Origin: Streptomyces sp. TSRI0107
GTDB taxonomy: Bacteria; Actinomycetota; Actinomycetes; Streptomycetales; Streptomycetaceae
Assembly: GCF_001905845.1 (NCBI RefSeq)
Contig: NZ_LIVZ01000015.1
Location: 1-64,000 of the forward strand
Length of the DNA: 64,000 nt
Direction: 5' to 3'
Shown here: positions 31,455 to 40,549 of the stretch, piece after piece
How the letters are laid out: each line of letters begins with the position of its first letter
How positions within the stretch are numbered: position 1 is the first letter of the stretch
Notes under the pieces: model-generated
Seen by the model: only the letters and a program-made list of their open reading frames with translations
The model's database searches: none
What the model was told of the DNA's origin: nothing
Made by a program: the position numbers and the translations under genes

Positions 31455-33608
31455 ATGACTTCACGAAGTGCGTGGACGATCCCCGGCGTCACCCAACGCA
31501 GCGCGTCGGAACGGCAATTGGCGGCCGCGACACTGTGCGCGGCGGCAGTTGTCGTCCTCATCGGGCTGTGGGTCTGCTACCTGCTGGTACGCCTCGGCGA
31601 TCCCGGGGTGGCGCCGGCCGCGCTGGGGTTGACGATCGTGCCGCACAGTCTGGCGGCCGTCACCGGTGGGGTCCTGCTGCACGCGCACCGTCCGGGCAGC
31701 TCGGCGGGATGGGCGCTGATCGTCTTCGGCGCCTCCAAGATCATCCCGTTCGCCGCCGACGCCGTCGTCTGGCTGGAACAGCCGGGCCCCGCGGTACGGG
31801 CCGCGGTGCTCGTCCTGGACACGCTGGCCAACCTGGTCCACACCACGCTCTGGTACACGCTGCCGCTGTGGTTCCCGCAGGGCCGGCTGACCAGCCGGTG
31901 GTGGTGGCTCCACGTGGCCGCCGTCGCCCTCTGGATGGTGCCGCCCTCGTTCGTCTTCGGGGCGGCGCCCGCGCCGTTCGAGATGCCCAACCCGCTGACC
32001 GACGGCTGGTGGGGGCGGACCGCGGACCTGCTGCGCGGCTTCGTGGGGAGCACCAAGGAGGTAACGTACTACTCGCTCACCGGCCTGGGACTCGCCGTGC
32101 TGCTGGCCCGGCTCCGGCAGGGCGAGACCCGGCAGCGGCGCCGGATCCTGCTGCTGGTGTCCGGCTACGTCCTGATGGCGTGCTGGCAGTCGGCTTTCCG
32201 CTACCTGAACAACGACTGGCTCGCGTTCTGCCTGTACCTGGCCGGCTCGCTGCTGTGGACGGCGACCTTCGCCCACTACGTGGTGCGGACCGGTTCCTGG
32301 CGCATCAGCCGTTCGGCACGCCGGATGCTCGCCGGACTCATGGTGGCGGCGCTGCTCACCGCCGCCTACGTGGGCGCCGCCGCCGTGCTGGTGACCGGTC
32401 CGGCCTTCGGCGAGACCGGCAACGCCCTGGTGCTGGTGGCCGTGGCCTTCCTGCTCGGGGTCGGACTGCGGCGCACCATGGCGCGGGCGACCGGGCTGGT
32501 GGACCACCTCTTCTACGGCGACCGGGCGCACCCGTACCAGGTGCTGGACACGCTGGCCACGCGGATCAGCCGTACGGTCAGCCCCGAGGAGATCCCGGAC
32601 ACCCTGTGTGCCACCGTCGTGGAGAGCCTGCGGCTGCCCGGCGCGGTCCTGGCCGTCCACACGCAGGCGGGTCCGCGTCTGCTGGCCGCCGCGGGACGGG
32701 TGGGGCCCGAGCCGCAGCACTTCGACCTGCTGCACCAGGGTGCCACCATCGGGCGTCTCTCGGTCGGTCCGCGCGACGGCGAGCGGGAGCTCGACGGCTT
32801 CGACACCGGCATCCTGGCGTCCCTGGCCAACCAGGCCGCCCCGGCCCTGGCCTCGCTGCGGCTCCAGGAGGAACTTCGCAGCAGCCGGGAACAGATCGTC
32901 ACGGCGCGGGAGGAGGAGCGGCGTCATCTGCGCCGGGACATCCACGACGGGCTCGGACCGACGCTCGCCGGGCTTCGGCTGCGGGTCGAGAACGCGACGC
33001 TGAGCCTGTCCGCCGACGATCCGGTCCGCGAGGCGTTGCGCGGCGTCAGCGACGGCCTCGGCGCGGCGGTCACGGAGGTGCGGCGGATCACCGAGCACCT
33101 GGGTCCCGCGCCGCTGGTCGAGCTGGGTCTCACCGGCGCTCTGCGGCAGTTGGTCTGTGCCTTCGACGGCGCCCGGACCCGGATCGACGCGGACCTCAGT
33201 CCGTCGTTCCTGCCGTCGCTGTCGGCGGCCGTGGAGGTGGCGGCCTACCGGATCGCCGCGGAGGCGCTGACCAACGTGGTGCGCCACGCCCGCGCCGCGC
33301 ACGCACGGTTGCGGGTCCGGGTCGACGCGGACCGGCTCACGCTGACCGTCCTGGACGACGGGATCGGCATCGGCCCCGAGCCGCGGCACCGGGGTGTCGG
33401 TCTGCGGTCCATGGCGGAGCGGGCCGCCGAGATCGGCGGGCACTGCTCGATCGACCGGCTGTCGCCGGGCACCCGGGTGTGCGCCGTGCTGCCCCGGTCG
33501 ATCGGGGCGGTCCTGCACGCACCGCGTGAGGCGCCGGCGCCGGGTGCCTCACCGGACGGACTCGGGGGCCGCAGCGGTGGGCACCGTGCGCATGGCGCGC
33601 AGCGGTGA
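31455..33608 (+). CDS. NarL-type sensor histidine kinase, membrane bound
   Basis: A 717-residue kinase. The N-terminal half has a series of hydrophobic segments (from about residues 20 to 370) forming a multi-pass membrane sensor. A GAF-like region follows (about 375-475). The dimerisation box is EEERRHLRRDIHDGLGPTLAGLRLR with phospho-acceptor His497, and the HATPase_c domain includes IAAEALTNVVRHARAAHA and GVGLRSMAERAAEIGGH. It is divergent from its cognate response regulator. Its last 60 bp overlap the convergent MFS gene on the other strand. Confidence 0.9.
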   Translation: MTSRSAWTIPGVTQRSASERQLAAATLCAAAVVVLIGLWVCYLLVRLGDPGVAPAALGLTIVPHSLAAVTGGVLLHAHRPGSSAGWALIVFGASKIIPFAADAVVWLEQPGPAVRAAVLVLDTLANLVHTTLWYTLPLWFPQGRLTSRWWWLHVAAVALWMVPPSFVFGAAPAPFEMPNPLTDGWWGRTADLLRGFVGSTKEVTYYSLTGLGLAVLLARLRQGETRQRRRILLLVSGYVLMACWQSAFRYLNNDWLAFCLYLAGSLLWTATFAHYVVRTGSWRISRSARRMLAGLMVAALLTAAYVGAAAVLVTGPAFGETGNALVLVAVAFLLGVGLRRTMARATGLVDHLFYGDRAHPYQVLDTLATRISRTVSPEEIPDTLCATVVESLRLPGAVLAVHTQAGPRLLAAAGRVGPEPQHFDLLHQGATIGRLSVGPRDGERELDGFDTGILASLANQAAPALASLRLQEELRSSREQIVTAREEERRHLRRDIHDGLGPTLAGLRLRVENATLSLSADDPVREALRGVSDGLGAAVTEVRRITEHLGPAPLVELGLTGALRQLVCAFDGARTRIDADLSPSFLPSLSAAVEVAAYRIAAEALTNVVRHARAAHARLRVRVDADRLTLTVLDDGIGIGPEPRHRGVGLRSMAERAAEIGGHCSIDRLSPGTRVCAVLPRSIGAVLHAPREAPAPGASPDGLGGRSGGHRAHGAQR

Positions 33609-34808
33609 CAGGAGGTTGGGCAGGACGCTCAGCGTCATGCCGGCCGTGCCGACGCACAGGGTGGCGGTCGCCCCGAACGCGGAGCCCGAGACTCCGCCCA
33701 GGAGCCCGCCCAGCGGAATGCCGCCCCAGGACACGAATCGAGCCGTCGCGCTCATCCGGCCGAGCAGCCGGTCCGGTGTGAGGGCCTGCTGGAAGCTCGA
33801 CTGCGCCACGACACGCACGACTCCGCCCAGTGAGAGAGCCGCGAGCCCGACGGCGGCCGCGTACATGCTCCACCCCGGCCGGGCGAACGGCATGAGGCCG
33901 GTCAGCGGACAGGTGAGCAGGGACGCGAGCCAGATGATCCGGCCCTGGCCGACCCGTTTCGAGAGCGCGGTCGCCGACAGCGCGCCCAGCACGGCACCGC
34001 AGCCCATCCCCGAGAGGACGAGGCCGATGCCGGAGGCCTGGAGGTGCAACTCCCTTTCCAGGAAGACCAGCAGCATGGACTGGTACACGGCGAGGAAGAG
34101 GTTGAACACCGCGTCCGCCAGCATGATCGCGCGGAGCGCGCGGTGCCGGAGGACGAACGTCAGGCCCTCCTTGATGTCGCGGCCCAGCCGGGGGCGTCGG
34201 CTCGGCGCAGGTTTCGGTTCGCGTTTGCGGATGGTGCCGGCGAGCAGCCCGGACAGGGCCATCCCGGCCGAACTGACGACGAGTGCCGCGGGGGCGCCCA
34301 CCGCGCCGACTAGCGGCCCCGCCACCGTCGGCCCGCTGACGCTGGTCACCGAGCGTATGGCCGACAGCTTCGCGTTGCCCTCGACGAGGTTGCCGCGTCC
34401 CACGAGGTGCGGGAGACAGCTGGCGTAGGCGACGTCGAAGAAGACCGTCAGCACCCCGTGGACCAAGGCGACCGCGTAGAGCCACCGGATGGTGAGCAGG
34501 TCCGCCCACCACGCCACCGGTATCGTCGCGAGGACCAGCGCGCGCACGAGGTCGGTGCTGATCATCACCGGGCGTTTGCGCATACGGTCCACCCACGCGC
34601 CCGCCGGCAGGCCGACGAGGAGCGAGCCCGCCGTGGTCGTCGCGGCGAGGAGTCCGACCTGGAACTCGTCGGCGTCCAGCTCCGTGATGGCGACCAGGGG
34701 CAGGGTCAGGAAGACGACACGGTCGCCGAGTTGGCCGAGTGCCGTGGCGGCGGACAGGCGGCCGAAGTCCCGGTCGCGTAAGAGTCCGAGCCGAGAGGGT
34801 TCTGACAT
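33549..34808 (-). CDS. MFS transporter, MFS_3/enterobactin-exporter-like
   Basis: A 419-residue MFS protein: LRDRDFGRLSAATALGQLGDRVVFLTLPLVAI at residues 10-41 and the loop VGLPAGAWVDRMRKRPVMI near residue 65 are typical of the macrolide/siderophore exporter subgroup. Paired with the GntR regulator 22 bp upstream on the same strand, which probably controls it. The 3' end overlaps the kinase gene by 60 bp. Confidence 0.87.
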   Translation of the reverse strand: MSEPSRLGLLRDRDFGRLSAATALGQLGDRVVFLTLPLVAITELDADEFQVGLLAATTTAGSLLVGLPAGAWVDRMRKRPVMISTDLVRALVLATIPVAWWADLLTIRWLYAVALVHGVLTVFFDVAYASCLPHLVGRGNLVEGNAKLSAIRSVTSVSGPTVAGPLVGAVGAPAALVVSSAGMALSGLLAGTIRKREPKPAPSRRPRLGRDIKEGLTFVLRHRALRAIMLADAVFNLFLAVYQSMLLVFLERELHLQASGIGLVLSGMGCGAVLGALSATALSKRVGQGRIIWLASLLTCPLTGLMPFARPGWSMYAAAVGLAALSLGGVVRVVAQSSFQQALTPDRLLGRMSATARFVSWGGIPLGGLLGGVSGSAFGATATLCVGTAGMTLSVLPNLLSPLRAMRTVPTAAAPESVR

Positions 34809-34830
34809 GCGGGTTCCTGGTTCTCGAAGG

Positions 34831-35583
34831 CTACGGCCGGTCGACGCCGAACTCGTAGACCACTTCCCGGCGCGCGTCCGGGACGACGATGTCGGCGGTT
34901 TCCACCGGACGTCCGTCCGTGTCGTGGATGGTCCGCTCGATCCGCAGTACGAGGTCCCCGAGGCTGATGCCGAGCAGGTTCGCCTGTGCCTGGGTGGCGC
35001 GGGCGGGGCGGGGCACCTCGACCACGGTCTCGACGGTCACGCCGATGGAGCGCATGCGTTCGACCACGCCCTTGCCGGCCAGGGGTCCCGTCTCTGGCAG
35101 CACGATCGGCGTACCGCCGGTGACGGCCATCGGCTCCCAGGACTCGGAGAGCTGCACGGGCTGTCTGTCGGCCAGGAACTCGTAGTGCGTGGTGACGCAG
35201 AGGTCTCCGGGGGCGATGGCCAGCCGTTCGGCGATGGCCTTCGGGGCGGGTACGCGTACCTGGCTGTGCGCGTCCCAGGCGTCGGCCCTGCCCCGCTCCT
35301 GCCACCAGGGGGGAGTGCCGCCCCGGCGGTCGCGGTGCCGCGAGCGGACCAGCCGCAGACGCTCGCGCGGCGTGCGGACGTACGTGCCCGAGCCGGCGCG
35401 GCCTTCGAGCAGGCCCTCGATGATCAGACGGTCCATGGCCCGCTGCACGACGTTGCGCCCGACCCCGTACTCCTCGGCGAGCCGTACCCGCGAGGGCAGG
35501 CGCTCCCCGATCCCCCACTCCCCCGCGACGACCCGTGCGCGCAGCGCGTCGGCCACGGCGAGGTAGGGCGCGTCTCGGGGCAT
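34831..35583 (-). CDS. GntR-family regulator with UTRA domain
   Basis: A 250-residue regulator. N-terminal winged helix: LAVADALRARVVAGEWGIGERLPSRVRLAEEYGVGRNVVQRAMDRLIIEGLLEGRAGSGTYV (residues 7-68). The C-terminal UTRA ligand domain includes LGISLGDLVLRIERTIHDTDGRPVETADIVVP. Immediately precedes the MFS gene, so a ligand-responsive control of efflux or uptake is likely. The ligand cannot be inferred. Confidence 0.9.
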   Translation of the reverse strand: MPRDAPYLAVADALRARVVAGEWGIGERLPSRVRLAEEYGVGRNVVQRAMDRLIIEGLLEGRAGSGTYVRTPRERLRLVRSRHRDRRGGTPPWWQERGRADAWDAHSQVRVPAPKAIAERLAIAPGDLCVTTHYEFLADRQPVQLSESWEPMAVTGGTPIVLPETGPLAGKGVVERMRSIGVTVETVVEVPRPARATQAQANLLGISLGDLVLRIERTIHDTDGRPVETADIVVPDARREVVYEFGVDRP

Positions 35584-35822
35584 CGGTGGTCCTCCGGTCG
35601 TGTCGCACGGCAACTGGTCGTCCTGCGAGGGACGTCGGAAAGCTACTGCACCAGGTCGAGGCTGCTGGAGTAGCACTACGAGGCGCAGCCGGATAGCAGA
35701 CCGCGGGTGGCGGCACAACCCGTCCGGGTCCGCCTCGGGCCGGGCCGGGTGTGGGGCCCTGCGCCATACCGTTGAGCGTTGAACCAGCTCTACGGTTCCG
35801 GGCACCTACCCGAGGAGCCGCC

Positions 35823-37343
35823 ATGCAGCCACCGCCACCCCCCATCGCGTCCGCAGCACCACCCGCAGATCCCCCGCACCGCCGCCCGTCGGTACGGGTC
35901 TGGCGTGCTCTGCTGTCCCGTCTGGTGGCCGTCGTCGCCCTGTCACTCGGAGCGGCGCTGATCGCTCCGGCGCCGGCCGCCCACGCGGCGGTCGGCCTCA
36001 CCGGAGTCGGCGACTTCGGCGCCAATCCGGGCCAGTTGAACATGTACGTCTACCGGCCCGCGGCCCTGCCCCCGAACCCGGCGGTGGTGTTCGCGCTGCA
36101 CGGTTGCACGCAGAACGCCCAGGGCTACGCCGACAACTCCGGGCTGCCCGAACTCGCCGACCGGTACGGGTTCCTGGTGGTGTTCGCGGAGACGACGACC
36201 TCGAACAACGCCAACAAGTGCTTCAACTGGTTCCAGAGCGGCGACAACCGCCGGGGCCAGGGAGAGGCCGCGTCGATCCGTCAGATGGCCGCGCACACCG
36301 TCTCCGCCTTCGGCGCGGACGCCCGCCGGACCTACGTCACCGGCCTGTCCGCCGGTGGTGCCATGACGTCGGTGATGCTCGCCGCCTACCCGGACGTCTT
36401 CCAGGCCGGCGCGGTCGTCGCCGGGCTGCCCTACGGCTGCGCCGACGACGTGCTCAGCGCGTACTCGTGCATGAGCCCCGGAACCGACCTCACCCCGGCC
36501 CAGTGGGCCCAGCGGGTCCGCGGCGCCCACCCGTCGTGGTCCGGCCCGTGGCCGCGCGTGGCCGTCTGGCACGGCGACCGGGACACCACCGTCGTACCGC
36601 GCAACGCCGACGAACTCCGGGACCAGTGGACCGCGCTGCACGGCCTGTCCCAGACCCCGACCCGCACCTCCGCCATCGGGCCGAACTCCACCCGGCACGA
36701 GGAGTACGTCGCCGGGGACGGCTCGGTGGCCGTCGAGGTGAACCGGGTGCCGGGCATCGGGCACGGCACGCCCGTCGATCCGGGCAGCGGCGCCCAGCAG
36801 TGCGGCGGCACCGGCGCGGCCTACTTCCTGGACTCGATCTGCTCCAGCTACTGGATCACCCGGTTCTTCGGGCTGGAGGGGTCCGGCTCCCAGCCCGGTT
36901 CGCTGCCCGCTCCGACCGGCCTGGCCGCCACCGGCGCGACCGACACGACCATCGGCCTCGGCTGGAACCCGGTCGACGGCGCCACCGGCTACACCGTCTA
37001 CCGCGACGGCGTCCCGATCGCCACGCCCGACTCGGCCTCGTACACCGACACCGGGCTGACCGCGGGCTCCTCCCACACCTACGCGGTGGCCGCCCGCGAC
37101 GCCGACGGCAGGGCGGGGCAGCTGTCCGGCACGGTCACCGCGCGGACCACCGGCGCCACGGCCGCCTGCTGGACCGGCTCCAACTACGCCCACGTCCAGG
37201 CGGGCCGGGCCACCACCAGCGGCGGCTACACCTACGCCCGGGGCTCCGGACAGAACATGGGGCTCTACAACACGTTCGTCACCCACACGCTGAAGGAGTC
37301 ACCGGCCGGCTACTTCACCGTCGCGGACGGAGCCTGCCCCTGA
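35823..37343 (+). CDS. Secreted PHB-depolymerase-family esterase with FN3 domain
   Basis: A 506-residue secreted enzyme. The signal peptide has an arginine-rich region and a hydrophobic core ending APAAHA near residue 55. The PHB depolymerase catalytic domain has oxyanion region ALHGCTQNAQG, lipase box GLSAGG with Ser176, the acid region HGDRDTTV and catalytic-His region GIGHGTP. A fibronectin type III domain (about 360-445) and a Cys/Tyr-rich C-terminal segment resemble the linker and substrate-binding domain of extracellular PHB depolymerases. GAGGAG lies 6 nt before ATG 35823. Acetylxylan or feruloyl esters are alternative substrates. Confidence 0.87.
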   Translation: MQPPPPPIASAAPPADPPHRRPSVRVWRALLSRLVAVVALSLGAALIAPAPAAHAAVGLTGVGDFGANPGQLNMYVYRPAALPPNPAVVFALHGCTQNAQGYADNSGLPELADRYGFLVVFAETTTSNNANKCFNWFQSGDNRRGQGEAASIRQMAAHTVSAFGADARRTYVTGLSAGGAMTSVMLAAYPDVFQAGAVVAGLPYGCADDVLSAYSCMSPGTDLTPAQWAQRVRGAHPSWSGPWPRVAVWHGDRDTTVVPRNADELRDQWTALHGLSQTPTRTSAIGPNSTRHEEYVAGDGSVAVEVNRVPGIGHGTPVDPGSGAQQCGGTGAAYFLDSICSSYWITRFFGLEGSGSQPGSLPAPTGLAATGATDTTIGLGWNPVDGATGYTVYRDGVPIATPDSASYTDTGLTAGSSHTYAVAARDADGRAGQLSGTVTARTTGATAACWTGSNYAHVQAGRATTSGGYTYARGSGQNMGLYNTFVTHTLKESPAGYFTVADGACP

Positions 37344-37386
37344 CGGCCCATCACAGCGTCAAGGCACACTCCCGCCCCGGCCGCAG

Positions 37387-37454
37387 GCACGCGCACCGCG
37401 CACCGCGCACCGCGCAACGCGCACCAAGCACCAAGCACCAAGCACCAAGCAGCA
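37387..37454. repeat. Tandem 7-bp repeats, GCACCGC then GCACCAA
   Basis: About four GCACCGC-like units are followed by four GCACCAA units, with the GCACC core kept throughout. They lie between two secreted-hydrolase genes within 44-111 bp of the upstream stop. No function is evident; slippage-prone spacer DNA is the simplest reading. Confidence 0.85.
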
Positions 37455-37591
37455 CGCCTGCGGCCGGGCGCACGTCATGGCGGCAGACCACGTGCGTCGG
37501 CCGCTCACCATGGCGGACGCGCACATGTTCCCTCGCCCCACTCGCCGCCTAGCCTCCAGGCCGTCCATCCATCGCACCCCGGAGGCTCTCG

Positions 37592-39022
37592 ATGGCCCTG
37601 CCCAACGGCGTCACCCGGCGCCCGAGAAGGCGCACCGCTCTCGGCGCCGTCGCCCTGGCCGCCGCCGCGGCCCTGCTCCCCGCACCGGCGACGGCCCGGC
37701 CGACCGCCCCCGGCACCGCGGACGGTCACTGCGCCGGCGAGTCCCGTCTACGGGTACCGGGTGCCGCGCACCAGGTGACCGACTGCCTGAGCGAGCTCAC
37801 CACGGCCGGCACGGTGGCCTCCGGTCACACCGATCCGGCCGACTGGGCCGGCCTCACGCCGAAGGACCTCGCCGTGCCCGGCGGGGTGCCCGGCATCCAG
37901 ATCGACGGCTACTTCCCCGACTCCTCCACCACCAACACCAACCACGGCTGGAACCACGACGCGCAGTTCGTCATCCGGCTGCCCGACCGCTGGAACGGGG
38001 GCCTGGTCGTGGCCGGCACCCCGGGCAACCGCGAGCAGTACGCCAACGACCGGGCCATCGCCGACTGGGTGCTGGCCCGCGGCTACGCCTACGCCGCCAC
38101 CGACAAGGGCAACACCGGCCTCGCCTTCCACCGCGACGGCCGACGCCCCGGCGACGCCGTCGCCGAGTGGAACACCCGCGTCACCCAGCTGACCCGCGCC
38201 GCCCGCGCGGTGGTCGCCCAGCGCTACCACCGGCCGCCCGCGCGCACGCTGGCCACCGGGATGTCCAACGGCGGCTATCTCGTGCGGTGGCAGCTGGAGA
38301 ACCACCCCGAGCTGTACGACGGCGGAGTCGACTGGGAGGGCACGCTCTGGCGCTCCGAGGGCCCGAACCTGTTCACGTTCCTGCCGTCCGCGCTGCGCCA
38401 CTACCCGGCCTACGCGGCCGGCGGACCCGGCGCGGAGCGGGCGCGGGAAGAACTGCACGACGCGGGCTTCCCGGCCGGCTCGGAGTTCCTGTGGCCGTTC
38501 CACCACCAGGTCTACTGGGATCTGACCCAGCGGATCTACCGCGAGGAGTTCGACCCGGCGTTCGACGGCGCGACGGAGGCCGGCACACCGTACTGCGCCC
38601 CCGGCACCCCGGCCTGCGACGCCGACTACGACTACGCCGGCCGTCCCGCCGACGTCCGGCGCGCCGTGGAGCGCGTCGCGCTGACCGGCCGTATCGGCAA
38701 ACCGCTGATCACCGTCCACGGCACCCTGGACGTCCTGCTGCCCATCGGGCAGGACTCCGACGTCTACGCCCGGATGGTCCGGGAAGCGGGCCGGGGCGGT
38801 CTGCACCGGTACTACCGCATCGAGGACGGCACGCACACCGACTCCCTCGTCGACGCGTTCCCCGACCGGCTCCGGCCCCTGCTGCCCTGCCACCGTTCGG
38901 CCTTCACGGCGCTGGAGGGATGGCTCACCGCCGGGGACCGCCCGCCCGCGAGTCACACGGTCGCCCGGCCGGCCGGGGCCACCCCGTCGGACCTGCTCAC
39001 CGGCTGCCGCCTCGACGGCTGA
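37592..39022 (+). CDS. Secreted alpha/beta hydrolase, PHB-oligomer-hydrolase/tannase-like
   Basis: A 476-residue protein with a signal peptide (RRPRRRTALGAVALAAAAALLPAPATA). The nucleophile elbow is ATGMSNGGYLVRW; catalytic-acid and His candidates are HGTLDVLLP and IEDGTHTDSLVD, as in tannases and 3-hydroxybutyrate-oligomer hydrolases. Several cysteines late in the sequence suggest disulfides. It lies downstream of the PHB-depolymerase-like gene on the same strand and could clear its oligomer products. The plus-strand stop is only 3 bp from the stop of the minus-strand kinase gene. Confidence 0.72.
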   Translation: MALPNGVTRRPRRRTALGAVALAAAAALLPAPATARPTAPGTADGHCAGESRLRVPGAAHQVTDCLSELTTAGTVASGHTDPADWAGLTPKDLAVPGGVPGIQIDGYFPDSSTTNTNHGWNHDAQFVIRLPDRWNGGLVVAGTPGNREQYANDRAIADWVLARGYAYAATDKGNTGLAFHRDGRRPGDAVAEWNTRVTQLTRAARAVVAQRYHRPPARTLATGMSNGGYLVRWQLENHPELYDGGVDWEGTLWRSEGPNLFTFLPSALRHYPAYAAGGPGAERAREELHDAGFPAGSEFLWPFHHQVYWDLTQRIYREEFDPAFDGATEAGTPYCAPGTPACDADYDYAGRPADVRRAVERVALTGRIGKPLITVHGTLDVLLPIGQDSDVYARMVREAGRGGLHRYYRIEDGTHTDSLVDAFPDRLRPLLPCHRSAFTALEGWLTAGDRPPASHTVARPAGATPSDLLTGCRLDG

Positions 39023-39025
39023 CCG

Positions 39026-40549
39026 TCACCCCGGGTGGCCGGGCAGCGGGAGCAGGACGCGGAAGGTGCACCCCTGCCCGGGCTCGGTGTCGAGGTCGAT
39101 GCGGCCACCGTGCGCGGTGACGAGGGCGTGGGCGATGGCCAGTCCGAGGCCGGAGCCGGCACCGGTGCTGCGGGTGCGGGAGGCGTCGGCGCGGTAGAAG
39201 CGGTCGAAGACCCGCTCGCGCTCCCCGTCCGTCAGGCCGGGGCCCTGGTCGGCGACTTCGAGGACGGCGTGGTCGCCGACGGTTCCGACACCGATCCGGA
39301 CGGGTGTGCCCGGCGGAGTGTGGGTGACCGCGTTGCCGACCAGGTTGAGGACGACCTGGCGCAGGCGTGCCTCGTCGGCCGCGGCCGGCGCGGTGCCGGG
39401 TCTCCCGCCGCCCGGGCCGGTCAGGGTGACGGGCCGGGCGGCGTCGAGGGCGCGTACGTCGTGTAGGGCGTCGGCGGCCAGGGTGCGCAGGTCCATCGGC
39501 GCGATGTCGAGGGAGAAGGACGCGTGCCGGTCCGAGCCGGCGGGCGGCCGGTGGGCGTCCTCGTCGAGCCGGGCGAGGAGCAGCATGTCCGCCACGAGGC
39601 GGGTGAGGCGTTCGGACTCCTCGGCGATGCGGGTCATGGTCTGGTCGACGTCCTCACGCGTGGCCAGGGCTCCCATGCGGTAGAGGTCGGTGTATCCCTT
39701 GATGCCGACCAGCGGTGTGCGCAGTTCGTGACTGGCGTCGGCGAAGAAGCGCCGCGTTCTGGACTCCGCTTCGGCGCGGGCGGCGAACGCCGTGTCGATC
39801 TGCGTGAGCATCTCGTTCAGGCACGCGGTGAGCCGGCCCACCTCGGTGTGCGGGGCGGCGAGTTCGGGGACGCGGTGGGAGAAGTCGCCCGCGGTGATGG
39901 CGGTCGCGGTCTCCTCGATGCGGGTCAGGGGTCGCAGGCCGGAGCGGACGGCGAACCATCCCGCCGCGGTGAGCGCCGCGAGCAGCACCGTCCCGGCGGA
40001 GAGGGAGATGTTCCGGGTCTTGTCGACGGTACGGTCGACCTCGTCCAGGGAGGTGGCCACGACGACGCTTCCCGGCGCCTCGTCCGCGGCCCCGAGGGGG
40101 AACCGCACGCCGGACCGGGGCAGGGCGATCAGGCGCCAGTGGTGCTCGCCGTGGCGGGCGCCGACGGTGAAGGGGCGGCCCCCGTGGGCCTGTACGGCCG
40201 CACGGTCGAGCTCCGGCAGGTCCGGTCCCCCGCCGGGGAGTTCCGTGCTCGCCCCGAACGCCGTGCGGACGGTGCCGCCGTCGTCGAGGTAGGTCACGGT
40301 CGCGTCGCCGAACAGGCCGAGGGCGCGTATCACCGGCGGGGTGTCGTCGGCGGCGGGCGGGGACAGGCGGGCGGCGATCCGCCCGGTCAGGACGAGGCGG
40401 TCGTCGACCCGGTCCTGGAGGTAGCCGCGCAGCGCGGTGCTCACCACGGCCCCGGTGGCGAACAGGCCCACGGCGACCAGCGCGACGGCCAGGAAGAGCA
40501 GGCGGGCCCGCAGCGACAGCCGCCGCAGCGGACGCCCGGGGAAGGTCAC
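39026..40549 (-). CDS. OmpR-type membrane sensor histidine kinase
   Basis: A 507-residue HisKA kinase. Two membrane helices (about 12-40 and 165-190) bracket an extracytoplasmic sensing domain. A HAMP linker (RSGLRPLTRIEETATAITAGDFSHRVP) leads to the phospho-acceptor His274 in ADASHELRTPLVGIKGY; N, G1 and G2 boxes are VLNLVGNAVTHT, VADQGPGL and GSGLGLAIAHALV. GTG 40549 overlaps the response-regulator stop in a GTGA junction. Stimulus unknown. Confidence 0.92.
   Translation of the reverse strand: MTFPGRPLRRLSLRARLLFLAVALVAVGLFATGAVVSTALRGYLQDRVDDRLVLTGRIAARLSPPAADDTPPVIRALGLFGDATVTYLDDGGTVRTAFGASTELPGGGPDLPELDRAAVQAHGGRPFTVGARHGEHHWRLIALPRSGVRFPLGAADEAPGSVVVATSLDEVDRTVDKTRNISLSAGTVLLAALTAAGWFAVRSGLRPLTRIEETATAITAGDFSHRVPELAAPHTEVGRLTACLNEMLTQIDTAFAARAEAESRTRRFFADASHELRTPLVGIKGYTDLYRMGALATREDVDQTMTRIAEESERLTRLVADMLLLARLDEDAHRPPAGSDRHASFSLDIAPMDLRTLAADALHDVRALDAARPVTLTGPGGGRPGTAPAAADEARLRQVVLNLVGNAVTHTPPGTPVRIGVGTVGDHAVLEVADQGPGLTDGERERVFDRFYRADASRTRSTGAGSGLGLAIAHALVTAHGGRIDLDTEPGQGCTFRVLLPLPGHPG

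Noticed and set aside
31461..33518. A 685-codon minus-strand frame opposite the sensor kinase
   Set aside because: Arg/Gln/Gly-rich and without motifs, while the plus strand encodes complete kinase boxes.
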